This document shows positions 8,781 through 22,110 of a stretch of 64,000 bases of DNA, one piece after another; position 1 is the stretch's first letter; every line of letters begins with the position of its first letter. Source of the stretch: Nocardioides jiangsuensis (GTDB lineage Bacteria; Actinomycetota; Actinomycetes; Propionibacteriales; Nocardioidaceae). The notes below the pieces were generated by a model that saw nothing but the letters and a program-made list of their open reading frames with translations, made no database searches and was not told the DNA's origin. The position numbers and the translations under genes are program-made. The stretch lies in NCBI RefSeq assembly GCF_019679455.1, contig NZ_JAIEZQ010000002.1, positions 372,001 to 436,000 on the forward strand. The letters run 5' to 3'.

Positions 8781-10577
8781 CTAGTCGCGGGGCTTCTTGG
8801 CGCGCGGCTTCTTCGTCGGGACGGACGACCGCGCGGGGGCGGACGCGCCGCCCTCGCTCAGCTCGATCAGCTTGCCGGAGATGCGGGTGCGCTCGAGCGC
8901 CGTCCACGTCTCCGGCGGCAGGTCGGCCGGCAGCTCGACGAGCGAGTGGTCGCCACGGATGTCGATGTGCCCGAAGTCGTTGCGGTTCAGGCCGCCCTCG
9001 TTGGCGAGCGCACCGACGATCTGGCGCGGCTCGACGCGGTGCCGCTTGCCGACGGCGATCGTGTACGTCGCCATCGGGACGTCCGAGCGGGTGCGCTTGC
9101 CCCCGGGCTCACGGCGCCGGGGACGCTCGTCGTCGCGGTCGCGGCGGCGGCCCTTCTCGAAGTCCCAGGCACCGCCCTTGTCGCGGTCGCGCTTGCCGTC
9201 GAAGACGCGGGCCGGCTCGACCTTCTCCGGCTCGAGCAGCAGCGGCTGGTCGTCCTGCACCAGCACGGCCAGGGCCGCGGCGGTGTCGGCGGCCGGCACG
9301 TCGTGGTCGAGCTCGTAGCGGTCGATGATGTCGCGGAAGAACGCGATCTGGTCCGAGCCCAGGGCGCCGGTGATCGACTCGGTGAACTTCGCGACCCGGG
9401 TGACGTTGACGTCCTCGATGCTGGGCAGCTGCATCTGGGTCAGCGGCTGCCGGGTGGCCCGCTCGATGGCCTTGAGCAGGTGCCGCTCGCGCGGGGTCAC
9501 GAAGGACAGGGCGTCACCGGTTCGCCCCGCGCGGCCGGTGCGGCCGATGCGGTGCACGTAGGACTCGGTGTCGGTGGGGATGTCGTAGTTGACGACGTGG
9601 CTGATCCGCTCGACGTCGAGGCCGCGGGCCGCGACGTCGGTGGCGACGAGGATGTCGAGCCGCGCGTCGCGGAGCTGGTTGATGGTGCGCTCGCGCTGTG
9701 CCTGGGCGACGTCGCCGTTGATCGCCGCGGCCGAGAAGCCCCGCGCCCGGAGCCGCTCGGCGAGCACCTCGGTGGCCTGCTTGGTGCGGACGAAGATGAT
9801 CATCCCCTCGAAGTTCTCCACCTCGAGGATCCGGGTCAGGGCGTCCAGCTTCTGCTGGTGGGCGACCTGGAGGTAGCGCTGCGTGGTGTTCGCCGCGGTG
9901 ACGGTCTTGTTCTTGACCGTGATCTCGGCGGCGTCGGTGAGGTACTTCTTGGAGATCCGGCGGATCTGCGGCGGCATCGTCGCGGAGAACAGCGCGACGT
10001 GCTTGTCCTCGGGAGTGTCGGCCAGGATCGTCTCGACGTCCTCCTGGAAGCCCATCTTGAGCATCTCGTCGGCCTCGTCGAGGACGAGGAAGCGCAGCTC
10101 GGACAGGTCGAGGGTGCCCTTCTCCAGGTGGTCCATGATCCGGCCCGGGGTGCCGACCACGACGTGGACGCCGCGACGCAGGGCGGACAGCTGCACGCCG
10201 TACGCCTGGCCGCCGTACACGGGGAGCACGTGGACGCCGTGCAGGTGGGCGGCGTACCGCTCGAACGCCTCGGAGACCTGCAGCGCGAGCTCGCGGGTCG
10301 GCGCGAGCACCAGCGCCTGCGGCTTCTTCCGCTTGAGGTCCAGCTGGGACAGGATCGGGACCGCGAACGCCGCGGTCTTGCCGGTGCCGGTCTGCGCGAG
10401 CCCGACGACGTGGCGGCCCTCGAGCAGGGCGGGGATAGTGGCGGCCTGGATCGGGGACGGCGACTCGTAGCCGACGTCGTTCAGGGCGCGCAGCACCCGC
10501 TTGTCGATACCCAGGTCAGCGAAGGTCGCAGGCTGGTCGGGCTCGGTGTCCGTCGTGCTGACGTCCGTGGGGGGCAT
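8781..10577 (-). CDS. DEAD-box ATP-dependent RNA helicase (DeaD/CsdA type)
   Basis: A 598-aa RNA helicase for RNA remodelling, ribosome assembly or cold adaptation. In order: the Q motif (TFADLGIDKRVLRALNDVGY, residues 18-37), Walker A AQTGTGKT (61-68), PTRELALQ, TPGRI, DEAD, SAT, and motif VI HRIGRTGRAG. A charged linker rich in Arg/Asp leads to a DbpA-like RNA-binding domain (TYTIAVGKRHRVEPRQIVGA), then a basic tail. The frame extends upstream over the mfd start region; ATG 10577 is chosen because the conserved Q motif begins shortly after it. It is divergent from mfd across 205 bp. Confidence 0.93.
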   Translation of the reverse strand: MPPTDVSTTDTEPDQPATFADLGIDKRVLRALNDVGYESPSPIQAATIPALLEGRHVVGLAQTGTGKTAAFAVPILSQLDLKRKKPQALVLAPTRELALQVSEAFERYAAHLHGVHVLPVYGGQAYGVQLSALRRGVHVVVGTPGRIMDHLEKGTLDLSELRFLVLDEADEMLKMGFQEDVETILADTPEDKHVALFSATMPPQIRRISKKYLTDAAEITVKNKTVTAANTTQRYLQVAHQQKLDALTRILEVENFEGMIIFVRTKQATEVLAERLRARGFSAAAINGDVAQAQRERTINQLRDARLDILVATDVAARGLDVERISHVVNYDIPTDTESYVHRIGRTGRAGRTGDALSFVTPRERHLLKAIERATRQPLTQMQLPSIEDVNVTRVAKFTESITGALGSDQIAFFRDIIDRYELDHDVPAADTAAALAVLVQDDQPLLLEPEKVEPARVFDGKRDRDKGGAWDFEKGRRRDRDDERPRRREPGGKRTRSDVPMATYTIAVGKRHRVEPRQIVGALANEGGLNRNDFGHIDIRGDHSLVELPADLPPETWTALERTRISGKLIELSEGGASAPARSSVPTKKPRAKKPRD

Positions 10578-10782
10578 CGTCCCAGGGTAGTGCGTGACGC
10601 CGATCTCCCCGCCGTCGCCGTGGGGCGGCGCAGGCTCCGACGGCGCCGCCGAGGCGGCGTCGCTGCACCCCTGACGCCGCCCGCGACCGCCGTTCCGGCG
10701 CCCGCTGCCGCGCTCCTGCCGCCTTCTGGCACCCCGTAGACTCGGTGCGCAACCACGCCCGTCCGCCCGCCTGGGGTGGGCC

Positions 10783-14424
<3,642 letters not shown>

Positions 14425-14444
14425 CAACAGACGAGGGAGAGATC

Positions 14445-15134
14445 GTGAGCGTTGCACGTCGCAGGTGGAGGCCGGCCCGGCTGTCGGCGCTGGCCGCCGC
14501 GGTCATGGTCGTGTCCGGGTGCGGGTCGGTGCACCCCGGTTCCGCGGCCGTGGTGGGCTCGCAGAGCATCTCCCACGCCGAGGTCGACGACGTCGCCGCC
14601 GCGCTGTGCTCGGCCAACCTCGAGAGCGCGAAGGCGCAGGGCCAGGCCGCCCAGGCGCTGCCGACCCGGGGGGTCCGCGAGGGCGCGCTGCAGATCCTCC
14701 TCGAGACCGAGCTGAACCAGCAGTTCGGCGAGGCCGAGGGCGTCGCGGCGAACAAGCAGCAGGTCTCGCAGGCGGTCCAGCAGAACGCGCAGGGCATCGC
14801 GCTGCTGCCCGCGGACCAGCAGGAGGACTTCCGCACCGCGCTGGCCGGCTACGCCGAGGGCCAGCTGATGCTGATCGAGGTCGGCCGCGAGGCGCTCGGC
14901 GCGGACGCCACCGACGACGAGGCGATCGCCGAGGGCACCCGTCTGCGCGGACCCTTCGTGGACTCGCTCGACGTCGAGGTCGACCCCCGCTACGGCACGT
15001 TCGAGGACGGCGCCTTCAAGCGCGGCGGCACGGCCCTCTCGGTCGCCGCCTCCAGCCAGGCACGGGCGGGCGAGCGCGCCAACCCGCCGGCCGGCTACGT
15101 CTCCACGCTGCCCGTCTCCCAGCAGTGCAGCTGA
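14445..15134 (+). CDS. SurA N-terminal-domain lipoprotein
   Basis: A 229-aa predicted lipoprotein. A basic N-terminus and hydrophobic segment end in the lipobox VVSGC (Cys26), so the mature protein should be anchored outside the membrane. The following helical region (SQSISHAEVDDVAAAL, then ETELNQQFGEAEGV) resembles the N-terminal chaperone domain of SurA/PrsA, without a recognisable PPIase domain. It sits between mfd and mazG, 20 bp after mfd and overlapping mazG. GTG 14445 is supported by GAGGGAGAG just upstream. A role in folding exported proteins is inference. Confidence 0.8.
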   Translation: MSVARRRWRPARLSALAAAVMVVSGCGSVHPGSAAVVGSQSISHAEVDDVAAALCSANLESAKAQGQAAQALPTRGVREGALQILLETELNQQFGEAEGVAANKQQVSQAVQQNAQGIALLPADQQEDFRTALAGYAEGQLMLIEVGREALGADATDDEAIAEGTRLRGPFVDSLDVEVDPRYGTFEDGAFKRGGTALSVAASSQARAGERANPPAGYVSTLPVSQQCS

Positions 15135-16075
15135 CCTTCCTCGTCACCAGCCCCCGGGTCGCCCCGGGGCTGATGTCGTGGCCCGCGTGGCAGGCGGTCT
15201 CCTCCGCCGAGCGGGTGCTCGCCTCCGACGACACCTCGCCGCTGTTCCGCGCGGTCACCGCCGCCGGGCACCGCGTCGACGTGCTGCCGGAGCCGTCCGC
15301 GGCCGACCTGCTCGACGCCGCCGCATCGGCGTCCGGCGCGGTGGTCTGGCTCGCCGACGACGAGGAGTCGACCACGCTGCCGTCGGCGCTCGCCACCGAG
15401 ATCGTCACCGCGGGGGAGTCCGGCCGGCCCGTGCCGCAGGTCGAGGTGCTGCACGCGTCGTACGACGTCCCCGGCGCCCGCGTGCTGGACCTGGTCGCCG
15501 TGATGGACCGGCTGCGTACCTCGTGCCCCTGGGACCGTGAGCAGACCCACCGGTCGCTGGCGAAGTACCTGCTCGAGGAGACTTACGAGACGCTCGAGGC
15601 GATCGACACCGAGGACTACGCGCACCTGCGCGAGGAGCTCGGCGACCTGCTGCTCCAGGTGGTCTTCCACGCCCGGATCGCCGAGGAGGACCCGGACGAC
15701 CCGTTCACCGTCGACGACGTCGCCGGCGGGATCGTGGACAAGCTCGTGCACCGGCACCCGCACGTGTTCGCCGGGCTCGACGTGGCCGACGCCGACGAGG
15801 TGGAGGCCAACTGGGACCGGCTGAAGGCCGCCGAGAAGGGCCGCGGCTCGGTGCTCGACGGGATCCCGGCCGCACTGCCCGCGCTCGCGCTCGCCGACAA
15901 GGTGGCCGGGCGGGCCGGCAAGCTCGGCGTCGCCCCGCAGGCCGGGACGTCGCTCGGCGACCGGCTGCTCGCGCTCGTCGTGGAGGCGCGCGCGGCGGGC
16001 CTGGACGCCGAGCAGGAGCTGCGGGACGCCGTACGACGCCTCGCCGACGCCGTCCGCACCACCGAGACCCGCTGA
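15125..16075 (+). CDS. mazG: nucleoside triphosphate pyrophosphohydrolase MazG
   Basis: A 316-aa house-cleaning enzyme that hydrolyses (d)NTPs to monophosphates. The C-terminal half carries the MazG domain with helices and carboxylates in LLEETYETLEAI and LREELGDLLLQVVFHARIAEE; WDREQTHRSLAKYL precedes them. The N-terminal 110 residues are a variable domain seen in actinobacterial MazG. GTG 15125 overlaps the lipoprotein stop by 10 bp, indicating translational coupling. The order mfd-lipoprotein-mazG differs slightly from M. tuberculosis, where mazG precedes lpqU. Confidence 0.92.
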   Translation: MQLTFLVTSPRVAPGLMSWPAWQAVSSAERVLASDDTSPLFRAVTAAGHRVDVLPEPSAADLLDAAASASGAVVWLADDEESTTLPSALATEIVTAGESGRPVPQVEVLHASYDVPGARVLDLVAVMDRLRTSCPWDREQTHRSLAKYLLEETYETLEAIDTEDYAHLREELGDLLLQVVFHARIAEEDPDDPFTVDDVAGGIVDKLVHRHPHVFAGLDVADADEVEANWDRLKAAEKGRGSVLDGIPAALPALALADKVAGRAGKLGVAPQAGTSLGDRLLALVVEARAAGLDAEQELRDAVRRLADAVRTTETR

Positions 16076-16089
16076 CCCGTCGCTCTGCC

Positions 16090-16128
16090 GTCCGGGGTCC
16101 GTCCGGGGAGTGTCCGGGGTCCGTCCGG
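16090..16128. repeat. 17-bp direct repeat after mazG
   Basis: GTCCGGGGTCCGTCCGG occurs at 16090-16106 and again at 16112-16128, a 22-bp period; each copy itself contains two GTCCG units. It begins 15 bp after the mazG stop. Function unknown; it may be a termination or protein-binding element. Confidence 0.7.
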
Positions 16129-16213
16129 ACCATGTGGGCGGATGGACCCTGCGCAACGGAATCGTGATCGAACCCACGGTTCGACCGTCGTACTAGTCAC
16201 AGTCGACACGACT

Positions 16214-16226
16214 TTTCGCCGCGAAA
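16214..16226. promoter_or_regulatory. palindrome TTTCGC-C-GCGAAA upstream of the SsgA-like gene
   Basis: A perfect 6+1+6 palindrome in an A/T-richer patch that otherwise stands out from the surrounding GC. It lies 238 bp upstream of the GTG at 16464 and could be an operator. No regulator is encoded next to it. Confidence 0.35.
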
Positions 16227-16463
16227 CGGACGTATTGGGTACTGGTGAGTAGCCAAAGTGGGCCGGGCTTTGTCACCATCGTTCGCGGAGGTCATGGTCT
16301 GCTGTGGCCTCCGCCTGTGCGCCGAGGCGCGGGGCCGTGCTGCGGGTGAGGGGACCATCTGCCGCACACCACCGCCCCGGACATCGGCCACCACCCGAAA
16401 GCGACCCACGAGGTCACCCCTACCGGTGAGCCCGACCAAGGCTCCGCAGAAAGGCAGCTGACC

Positions 16464-16901
16464 GTGTCCCACCCAGGGAACGCTCCCGAGGCCGTCACCC
16501 AGGCCCTCACCCTCGACCTCGTCGACGCCTATGGCGTCTCGCCCGTCGAGGCCGAGCTCGAGTACGACCCGACCTGCCCCTACGCCGTCACCGTCCGGTT
16601 CGCCGGCGGCAACGCCCCCGTGAGCTGGACGTTCGCCCGCGACCTGCTCCGGCTCGGACGCTTCCAGCCTGTCGGCGAGGGCGACGTGCACGTCCGCCCG
16701 GAGCTCGACCGGGACGGCAACGCGATCCTGGTCGTCGAGCTGCACTCGCCGTACGGCGCCGCGCTTCTCCATGCTCCCGCCCGTGACGTGAACGAGTTCG
16801 TCGACCGCACGGCGATCTCGGTCCGCCCGGGCACCGAGAGCTCCTTCATGGACCTCGACGCCACGATCGCCGCCGTGCTGGTGGGTGCCCAGGCCGACTG
16901 A
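16464..16901 (+). CDS. SsgA/SsgB-family cell-division regulator
   Basis: A 145-aa SsgA-like protein (SALP). The whole length matches the family: ALTLDLVDAYGVSPVEAELEYDPTCPYAVTVRF, then WTFARDLLRLG and VRPGTESSFMDLDATIAAVL. In Streptomyces SsgB recruits FtsZ to sporulation septa; here the organism is probably non-sporulating, so a role in division or morphology is inference. GTG 16464 is preceded by AAAGG. A strong terminator follows, so it is monocistronic. Confidence 0.88.
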   Translation: MSHPGNAPEAVTQALTLDLVDAYGVSPVEAELEYDPTCPYAVTVRFAGGNAPVSWTFARDLLRLGRFQPVGEGDVHVRPELDRDGNAILVVELHSPYGAALLHAPARDVNEFVDRTAISVRPGTESSFMDLDATIAAVLVGAQAD

Positions 16902-16916
16902 GCCTGCTCGACCCGA

Positions 16917-16958
16917 CCTCGGGCCGGGCCCGCGACTTCTCGCGGGCCCGGCCCGAGG
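16917..16958 (+). terminator. terminator hairpin after the SsgA-like gene
   Basis: A perfect 19-bp stem (16917-16935 with 16940-16958) and a CTTC tetraloop, starting 16 bp after the stop codon and followed by TGTTTCG. It is one of the strongest inverted repeats in the window and separates the SsgA-like gene from eno. Confidence 0.85.
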
Positions 16959-17065
16959 TGTTTCGGGGGCCGGCACGGCAGCGCGGGGGACCGGGGGGCG
17001 AGCCCTCCCCGGGGAGGCCCTCTCGCGCCGTTAGGCTGGTGCCGTCCATTTCGATCCCCAGCTAG

Positions 17066-18355
<1,290 letters not shown>

Positions 18356-18366
18356 GGTCGACCCAC

Positions 18367-18969
18367 GTGCCCTCCAGCCGTCCGTCGTCGTCGCGGGGCT
18401 CCGGTCCCCGCGGCGCGACGAGCCGTCCCACCCGCGCCCGCGGTGCGTCGCGTCCTGCGCCGCGCCCCGGGCAGCGGGCGGGTTCCGGCCGCCCTCGTAC
18501 GGCGGCCGCGCCGCAGCGCCCTCCGCGCCCGCGGCTGACCGGTCGTGCCGCGATCCTCGTGCTCGTGCTCGCGGTGCTGATGGTCTCCTACGCCTCCAGC
18601 ATGCGGGCGTACCTCGAGCAGAAGGCGCACCTCGAGTCGCTGCGCGGCAGCATCGCCGACTCGCGCGAGAACATCGCCGCGCTCGAGCGTGAGAAGCGTC
18701 GCTGGCACGACCCCGCGTTCGTGCAGGCGCAGGCCACGCAGCGGTTCGGCTGGGTGATGCCCGGTGAGATCGGCTTCCAGGTGATCGGCGAGGACGGCGA
18801 GCCGCTCGGCCACGAGGACACACTCTCCGACCCGGCCGCGATCGAGGTCTCCAACGCTCCCGCGTGGTGGGAGACCGCCTGGCAGACCGTCGAGACCGCC
18901 GGGAACCCGCAGGACGTGCCCGACCCCGTCGAGGAGATCGAGGCCCCCAAGAAGAAGAAGGAACGTTGA
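18367..18969 (+). CDS. FtsB/DivIC-family septum formation protein
   Basis: A 200-aa bitopic membrane protein. A long Arg/Pro/Ser-rich cytoplasmic N-terminus (1-57) is followed by one membrane segment (about 60-78, AAILVLVLAVLMVSYA) and an extracytoplasmic coiled coil (about 82-115, EQKAHLESLRGSIADSRENI), then a tail ending in a Lys-rich stretch. This is the actinobacterial form of the divisome linker that joins FtsL and FtsQ (compare Rv1024). It overlaps the DUF501 gene by 4 bp. Confidence 0.88.
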   Translation: MPSSRPSSSRGSGPRGATSRPTRARGASRPAPRPGQRAGSGRPRTAAAPQRPPRPRLTGRAAILVLVLAVLMVSYASSMRAYLEQKAHLESLRGSIADSRENIAALEREKRRWHDPAFVQAQATQRFGWVMPGEIGFQVIGEDGEPLGHEDTLSDPAAIEVSNAPAWWETAWQTVETAGNPQDVPDPVEEIEAPKKKKER

Positions 18970-19481
18970 GCCCGGTCGAACCCCGGGACGAGGCAGTCAT
19001 CGAGGCCCAGCTCGGGCGCCCGCCCCGCAACATCCACGGGATCGGCCACCGCTGCCCGTGCGGCAACCCCGACGTGGTCGCCACCGAGCCCCGGCTCGAC
19101 GACGGGACCCCGTTCCCCACGACCTTCTACCTGACCTGCCCGCGGGCGGCGTCGATGATCGGCACGCTCGAGGCCTCCGGGCTGATGAAGGAGATGTCCG
19201 AGCGGCTCGAGAGCGACCCCGACCTCGCCGCGGCGTACCGGACGGCGCACGAGGCCTACCTGGCCTTCCGCACCTCGATCGGGGAGGTCCCCGAGATCGC
19301 GGGGGTCTCCGCGGGCGGGATGCCGACCCGGGTGAAGTGCCTGCACGTGCTCGCCGGACAGTCCCTGGCGCAGGGCAGGGGTGTGAATCCGCTCGGTGAC
19401 GAGGTGCTCGACCTGCTCGGCCAGTTCTGGGCCGACGGGCCGTGCGTCGCGCCGGCCGAGACCCCGACCGACCCCGCATGA
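18966..19481 (+). CDS. DUF501 protein
   Basis: A 171-aa conserved actinobacterial protein of unknown function (compare Rv1025). It has a Cys-rich segment GHRCPCGNPDVV and two further cysteines (LTCPRA, VKCLH), which could bind a metal; this is inference. The TTG start at 18966 overlaps the previous stop (TTGA) and follows AAGGAA; no better start exists before the conserved IEAQLGRPPRN. Its ATGA overlap with ppx suggests a division-DUF501-polyphosphatase operon. Confidence 0.87.
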   Translation: MSPVEPRDEAVIEAQLGRPPRNIHGIGHRCPCGNPDVVATEPRLDDGTPFPTTFYLTCPRAASMIGTLEASGLMKEMSERLESDPDLAAAYRTAHEAYLAFRTSIGEVPEIAGVSAGGMPTRVKCLHVLAGQSLAQGRGVNPLGDEVLDLLGQFWADGPCVAPAETPTDPA

Positions 19482-20407
19482 CGCGGGTCGCCGCCGTCGA
19501 CTGCGGCACCAACACGATCAAGCTGCTCGTCGCGGACCTCGACGCGGCGACCGGCGAGGAGCACGAGCTGGTCCGCGAGATGCGGATGGTCCGGCTCGGG
19601 CAGGACGTCGACCGCACCGGCCGGCTCGCCGACGAGGCGCTGGCCCGGGTGTTCGCGGCGATCGACGAGTACGCCGAGATCATCGCCGCCCACGACGTGG
19701 AGGCGCTCCGGTTCTGCGCGACCTCCGCCGCCCGCGACGCGGAGAACGCGGCCGAGTTCGCGGCCGGGGTCGAGTCCCGGCTCGGCGTCGTACCCGAGGT
19801 GGTCACCGGCGCCGAGGAGGCGCAGCTGTCGTACGACGGCGCGACCCGGGGGCTCGTGGACCGCGGCCTGCCCGGCCCGGTGCTCGTGGTCGACATCGGC
19901 GGCGGGTCCACGGAGCTGATCCTCGGCGACGGTCACGGGCACGTGCGCACCTCGCAGTCGCTCGACATCGGCTCGGTGCGGATGACCGAGCGCCACCTGC
20001 GCTCCGACCCGCCGACGCGTGCGGAGATCGCCGAGGCCGTCGGGGACGTCGCGTCGTCGCTGGACCGCACCGTCGTACCCCTCGCCGAGGCGCGCACCGT
20101 GGTCGGCGTGGCGGGGACGATCACGACCGTCGCCGCGGGGGTGCTCTGCCTGCCGGAGTACGACCGGGCCGCGATCGACCAGGCCGTGCTCGCGCTCGAG
20201 GACGTGCACGCGACCACGGCGTCGCTGCTCGCGATGACCGTCGCGGAGCGCAGGGCGCAGGGGTACATGCACCCCGGCCGCGCGGACGTGATCGGCGCGG
20301 GCGCGCTGATCCTCGACGAGGTGCTCCGCCGTACGACGGCCCGCACCCTGCTCGTGTCGGAGGCCGACATCCTCGACGGCATCGCCTGGTCCCTCACCAC
20401 TCGTTGA
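19478..20407 (+). CDS. ppx: Ppx/GppA-family exopolyphosphatase
   Basis: A 309-aa ASKHA-fold phosphatase that should release phosphate from polyphosphate or pppGpp. Phosphate loop 1 is VDCGTNTIKLLV (6-17) and loop 2 is VDIGGGSTELIL; VGVAGTITTVAAGV follows. At about 310 residues it is the short single-module form, like Rv1026. The ATG overlaps the DUF501 stop. The last codons and the stop lie inside the first unit of the 22-bp repeat array. Confidence 0.93.
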   Translation: MTRVAAVDCGTNTIKLLVADLDAATGEEHELVREMRMVRLGQDVDRTGRLADEALARVFAAIDEYAEIIAAHDVEALRFCATSAARDAENAAEFAAGVESRLGVVPEVVTGAEEAQLSYDGATRGLVDRGLPGPVLVVDIGGGSTELILGDGHGHVRTSQSLDIGSVRMTERHLRSDPPTRAEIAEAVGDVASSLDRTVVPLAEARTVVGVAGTITTVAAGVLCLPEYDRAAIDQAVLALEDVHATTASLLAMTVAERRAQGYMHPGRADVIGAGALILDEVLRRTTARTLLVSEADILDGIAWSLTTR

Positions 20408-20465
20408 GGCGTCACTCGTGCGGCGTTGAGAGGTCAGTCGTGGGGCGTTGAGAGGTCAGTCGTGC
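20400..20465 (+). repeat. 22-bp tandem repeat array, left arm (3 units)
   Basis: Three consecutive 22-bp units at 20400-20421, 20422-20443 and 20444-20465. The core is GGCGTTGAGAGGTCAGTCGT; the first unit is the most diverged and contains the ppx stop codon. The units are head to tail without spacers. The same unit recurs inverted at 20574-20683. Confidence 0.9.
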
Positions 20466-20573
20466 GGGAACCGGTCGGCGCCGCCACGCGGGACGGGCTC
20501 GACGTCGGCACGACCCGCGGCTCGCGCCGGGCGCCTGCGAGCTGGTGTGACGACGCCGTACAGCGGCCGTCCG

Positions 20574-20683
20574 GAACGACCGACGCCTCAACGCCGAACG
20601 ACTGACGCCTCAAGCCCGAACGACTGACGCCTCAACGCCGAACGAGTGACCTCTCAACGCCGAACGAGTGACCTCTCGACGCC
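20574..20683 (-). repeat. 22-bp tandem repeat array, right arm (5 units, inverted)
   Basis: Five perfectly periodic 22-bp units beginning at 20574, 20596, 20618, 20640 and 20662, each GAACGAxTGAC followed by an 11-nt tail ending AACGCC or a variant. They are the reverse complement of the left-arm unit. 108 bp of unrelated sequence separates the arms, so the transcript could form a very long stem. The glycosylase ribosome-binding site begins 4 bp after the last unit. Confidence 0.9.
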
Positions 20684-20701
20684 GGTGGGAGGATGGGCGG
20701 C

Positions 20702-21556
20702 ATGTCCGAGGACCTCCTGCCGCACCCGGTGACCGGGGCGCTGTTCCCGAGCCCGGTCCCGCCCGGTACCGGATGGCCCGACGACCCCGCCGACGCCGCC
20801 ACCCCCGTGGCGCACGACGCGGACGACGTGCGCAAGGTCGCCGGCTCCTGTGACGACCTCGGCACCCTCGACGCGGCCGTGTCCGTGTGCCGGGCCTGCG
20901 AGCGGCTGGTGTCCTGGCGGGAGGACGTCGCCACCGTCAAGCGCGCGAGCTTCGCGGCCGAGCCGTACTGGGGCCGCCCGGTCGCCGGCTGGGGCGACGA
21001 CGAGCCCGGCGTGCTCATCGTCGGTCTGGCCCCGGCAGCCAACGGCGGCAACCGCACCGGCCGCATCTTCACCGGCGACCGTTCCGGCGACTGGCTCTTC
21101 GCCTCGCTGCACCGGGTCGGCCTCGTCACCCGGGAGACCTCGGTCCACGCCGGGGACGGGCAACGGCTGGTCGGCGCCCGGATGGTCGCCACGGTCCGCT
21201 GCGCACCCCCGGACAACCGGCCGACCACCACCGAGCGCGACGCCTGCGCACCCTGGCTCGTGCGCGAGGTCGAGCTCGTCGCCCCGTCGGTGCGCGTGGT
21301 CGTCTGCCTCGGTTCGTACGGCTGGGACGCCGCCCTGCGCACCTTCCGCGCCCTGGGGTACGACGTCCCGCGGCCGCGCCCCCGCTTCGGGCACGCCGCG
21401 GAGGCGACGCTGACCTCCCCCGAGGGGCGGGAGCTCACCCTGCTCGGCAGCTACCACCCGTCGCAGCAGAACACCTTCACCGGCAAGCTCACCGAGCCGA
21501 TGCTCGACGCCGTGCTCGGTCGGGCCGCGTCGCTCGGATCCGCCGCCCGCCCCTGA
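20702..21556 (+). CDS. family 5 uracil-DNA glycosylase (UDGb), 4Fe-4S
   Basis: A 284-aa base-excision repair enzyme. Four cysteines fit the iron-sulfur site of families 4/5: Cys63 and Cys66 (VCRACERL), Cys167 and Cys182. Motif A is GLAPAANGGNRTGRIFTGD and motif B is GSYHPSQQNTFTGKLT; the absence of a catalytic Asp in motif A is typical of UDGb, which also removes hypoxanthine and other deaminated bases. ATG 20702 is chosen over 20693 because GGGAGG lies 9 nt upstream of it. Confidence 0.92.
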   Translation: MSEDLLPHPVTGALFPSPVPPGTGWPDDPADAATPVAHDADDVRKVAGSCDDLGTLDAAVSVCRACERLVSWREDVATVKRASFAAEPYWGRPVAGWGDDEPGVLIVGLAPAANGGNRTGRIFTGDRSGDWLFASLHRVGLVTRETSVHAGDGQRLVGARMVATVRCAPPDNRPTTTERDACAPWLVREVELVAPSVRVVVCLGSYGWDAALRTFRALGYDVPRPRPRFGHAAEATLTSPEGRELTLLGSYHPSQQNTFTGKLTEPMLDAVLGRAASLGSAARP

Positions 21557-21591
21557 CGAACGCCCACGCGGCGCATGGAAGGATGCTCCGC

Positions 21592-22110
21592 GTGACCCTG
21601 CAAGCCATCACCGTCATCGGACACGACCGTCCCGGCATCATCGCCGAGACCACCCGCGTCCTCGCCGACCTCGGGCTGAACCTCGAGGACTCCACGATGA
21701 CCCTGCTGCGCGGTCACTTCGCGATGATGCTGATCTGCGAGGGTCCGGCCGGGTCGGCCGAGACCGAGGACGCCCTCGCCGGCCTCACCGCCGACGGGTC
21801 GCTCATCGTCACCGCCCGCGAGATCCCCGAGGAGCCCAAGCAGGGTGCGGTCGGCGTCTCCTACGTGCTCACCGTCCACGGCGGGGACCGCCCCGGCATC
21901 GTCTCCCGGGTCGTCGGCGAGGTGGCCCGGGTCGGCGGCAACATCACCGACCTCACCACCCGGCTCGCGGGCGACCTGTACCTCCTCGTCGCCGAGGTCG
22001 ACCTCCCCGCCACCGCCGACGTCGGCACGCTCGAGCAGTCCCTCACCCGCGTCGGCGCCGAGCTCGGCGTCGGGGTGACCCTGCGCGAGGTGGAGAGCGA
22101 CGAGCTGTGA
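21592..22110 (+). CDS. double ACT-domain protein (glycine cleavage regulator-like)
   Basis: A 172-aa protein of two ACT domains (about 3-80 and 87-165), each opening with a G-x-D-R-P-G-I ligand loop (IGHDRPGII and HGGDRPGIV). The family includes GcvR and PurU-type regulatory proteins that bind glycine or serine; a DNA-binding domain is absent, so it probably works through a partner. GTG 21592 has GGAAGGA 8 nt upstream. It overlaps def by 4 bp. Confidence 0.85.
   Translation: MTLQAITVIGHDRPGIIAETTRVLADLGLNLEDSTMTLLRGHFAMMLICEGPAGSAETEDALAGLTADGSLIVTAREIPEEPKQGAVGVSYVLTVHGGDRPGIVSRVVGEVARVGGNITDLTTRLAGDLYLLVAEVDLPATADVGTLEQSLTRVGAELGVGVTLREVESDEL

Larger units (their letters stand above)
16076..16463 (+). 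other. 388-bp intergenic region upstream of the SsgA-like gene
   Basis: No convincing gene is seen. It contains a 17-bp direct repeat (16090-16128), a TTTCGC-C-GCGAAA palindrome (16214-16226), and a GACAC pentamer (16206) of the kind bound by WhiA in Streptomyces. The long leader suggests the SsgA-like gene is individually regulated. Confidence 0.5.

Noticed and set aside
20400-20683. CRISPR array
   Set aside because: The 22-bp units are contiguous without spacers, occur in two orientations, and no cas gene is nearby.
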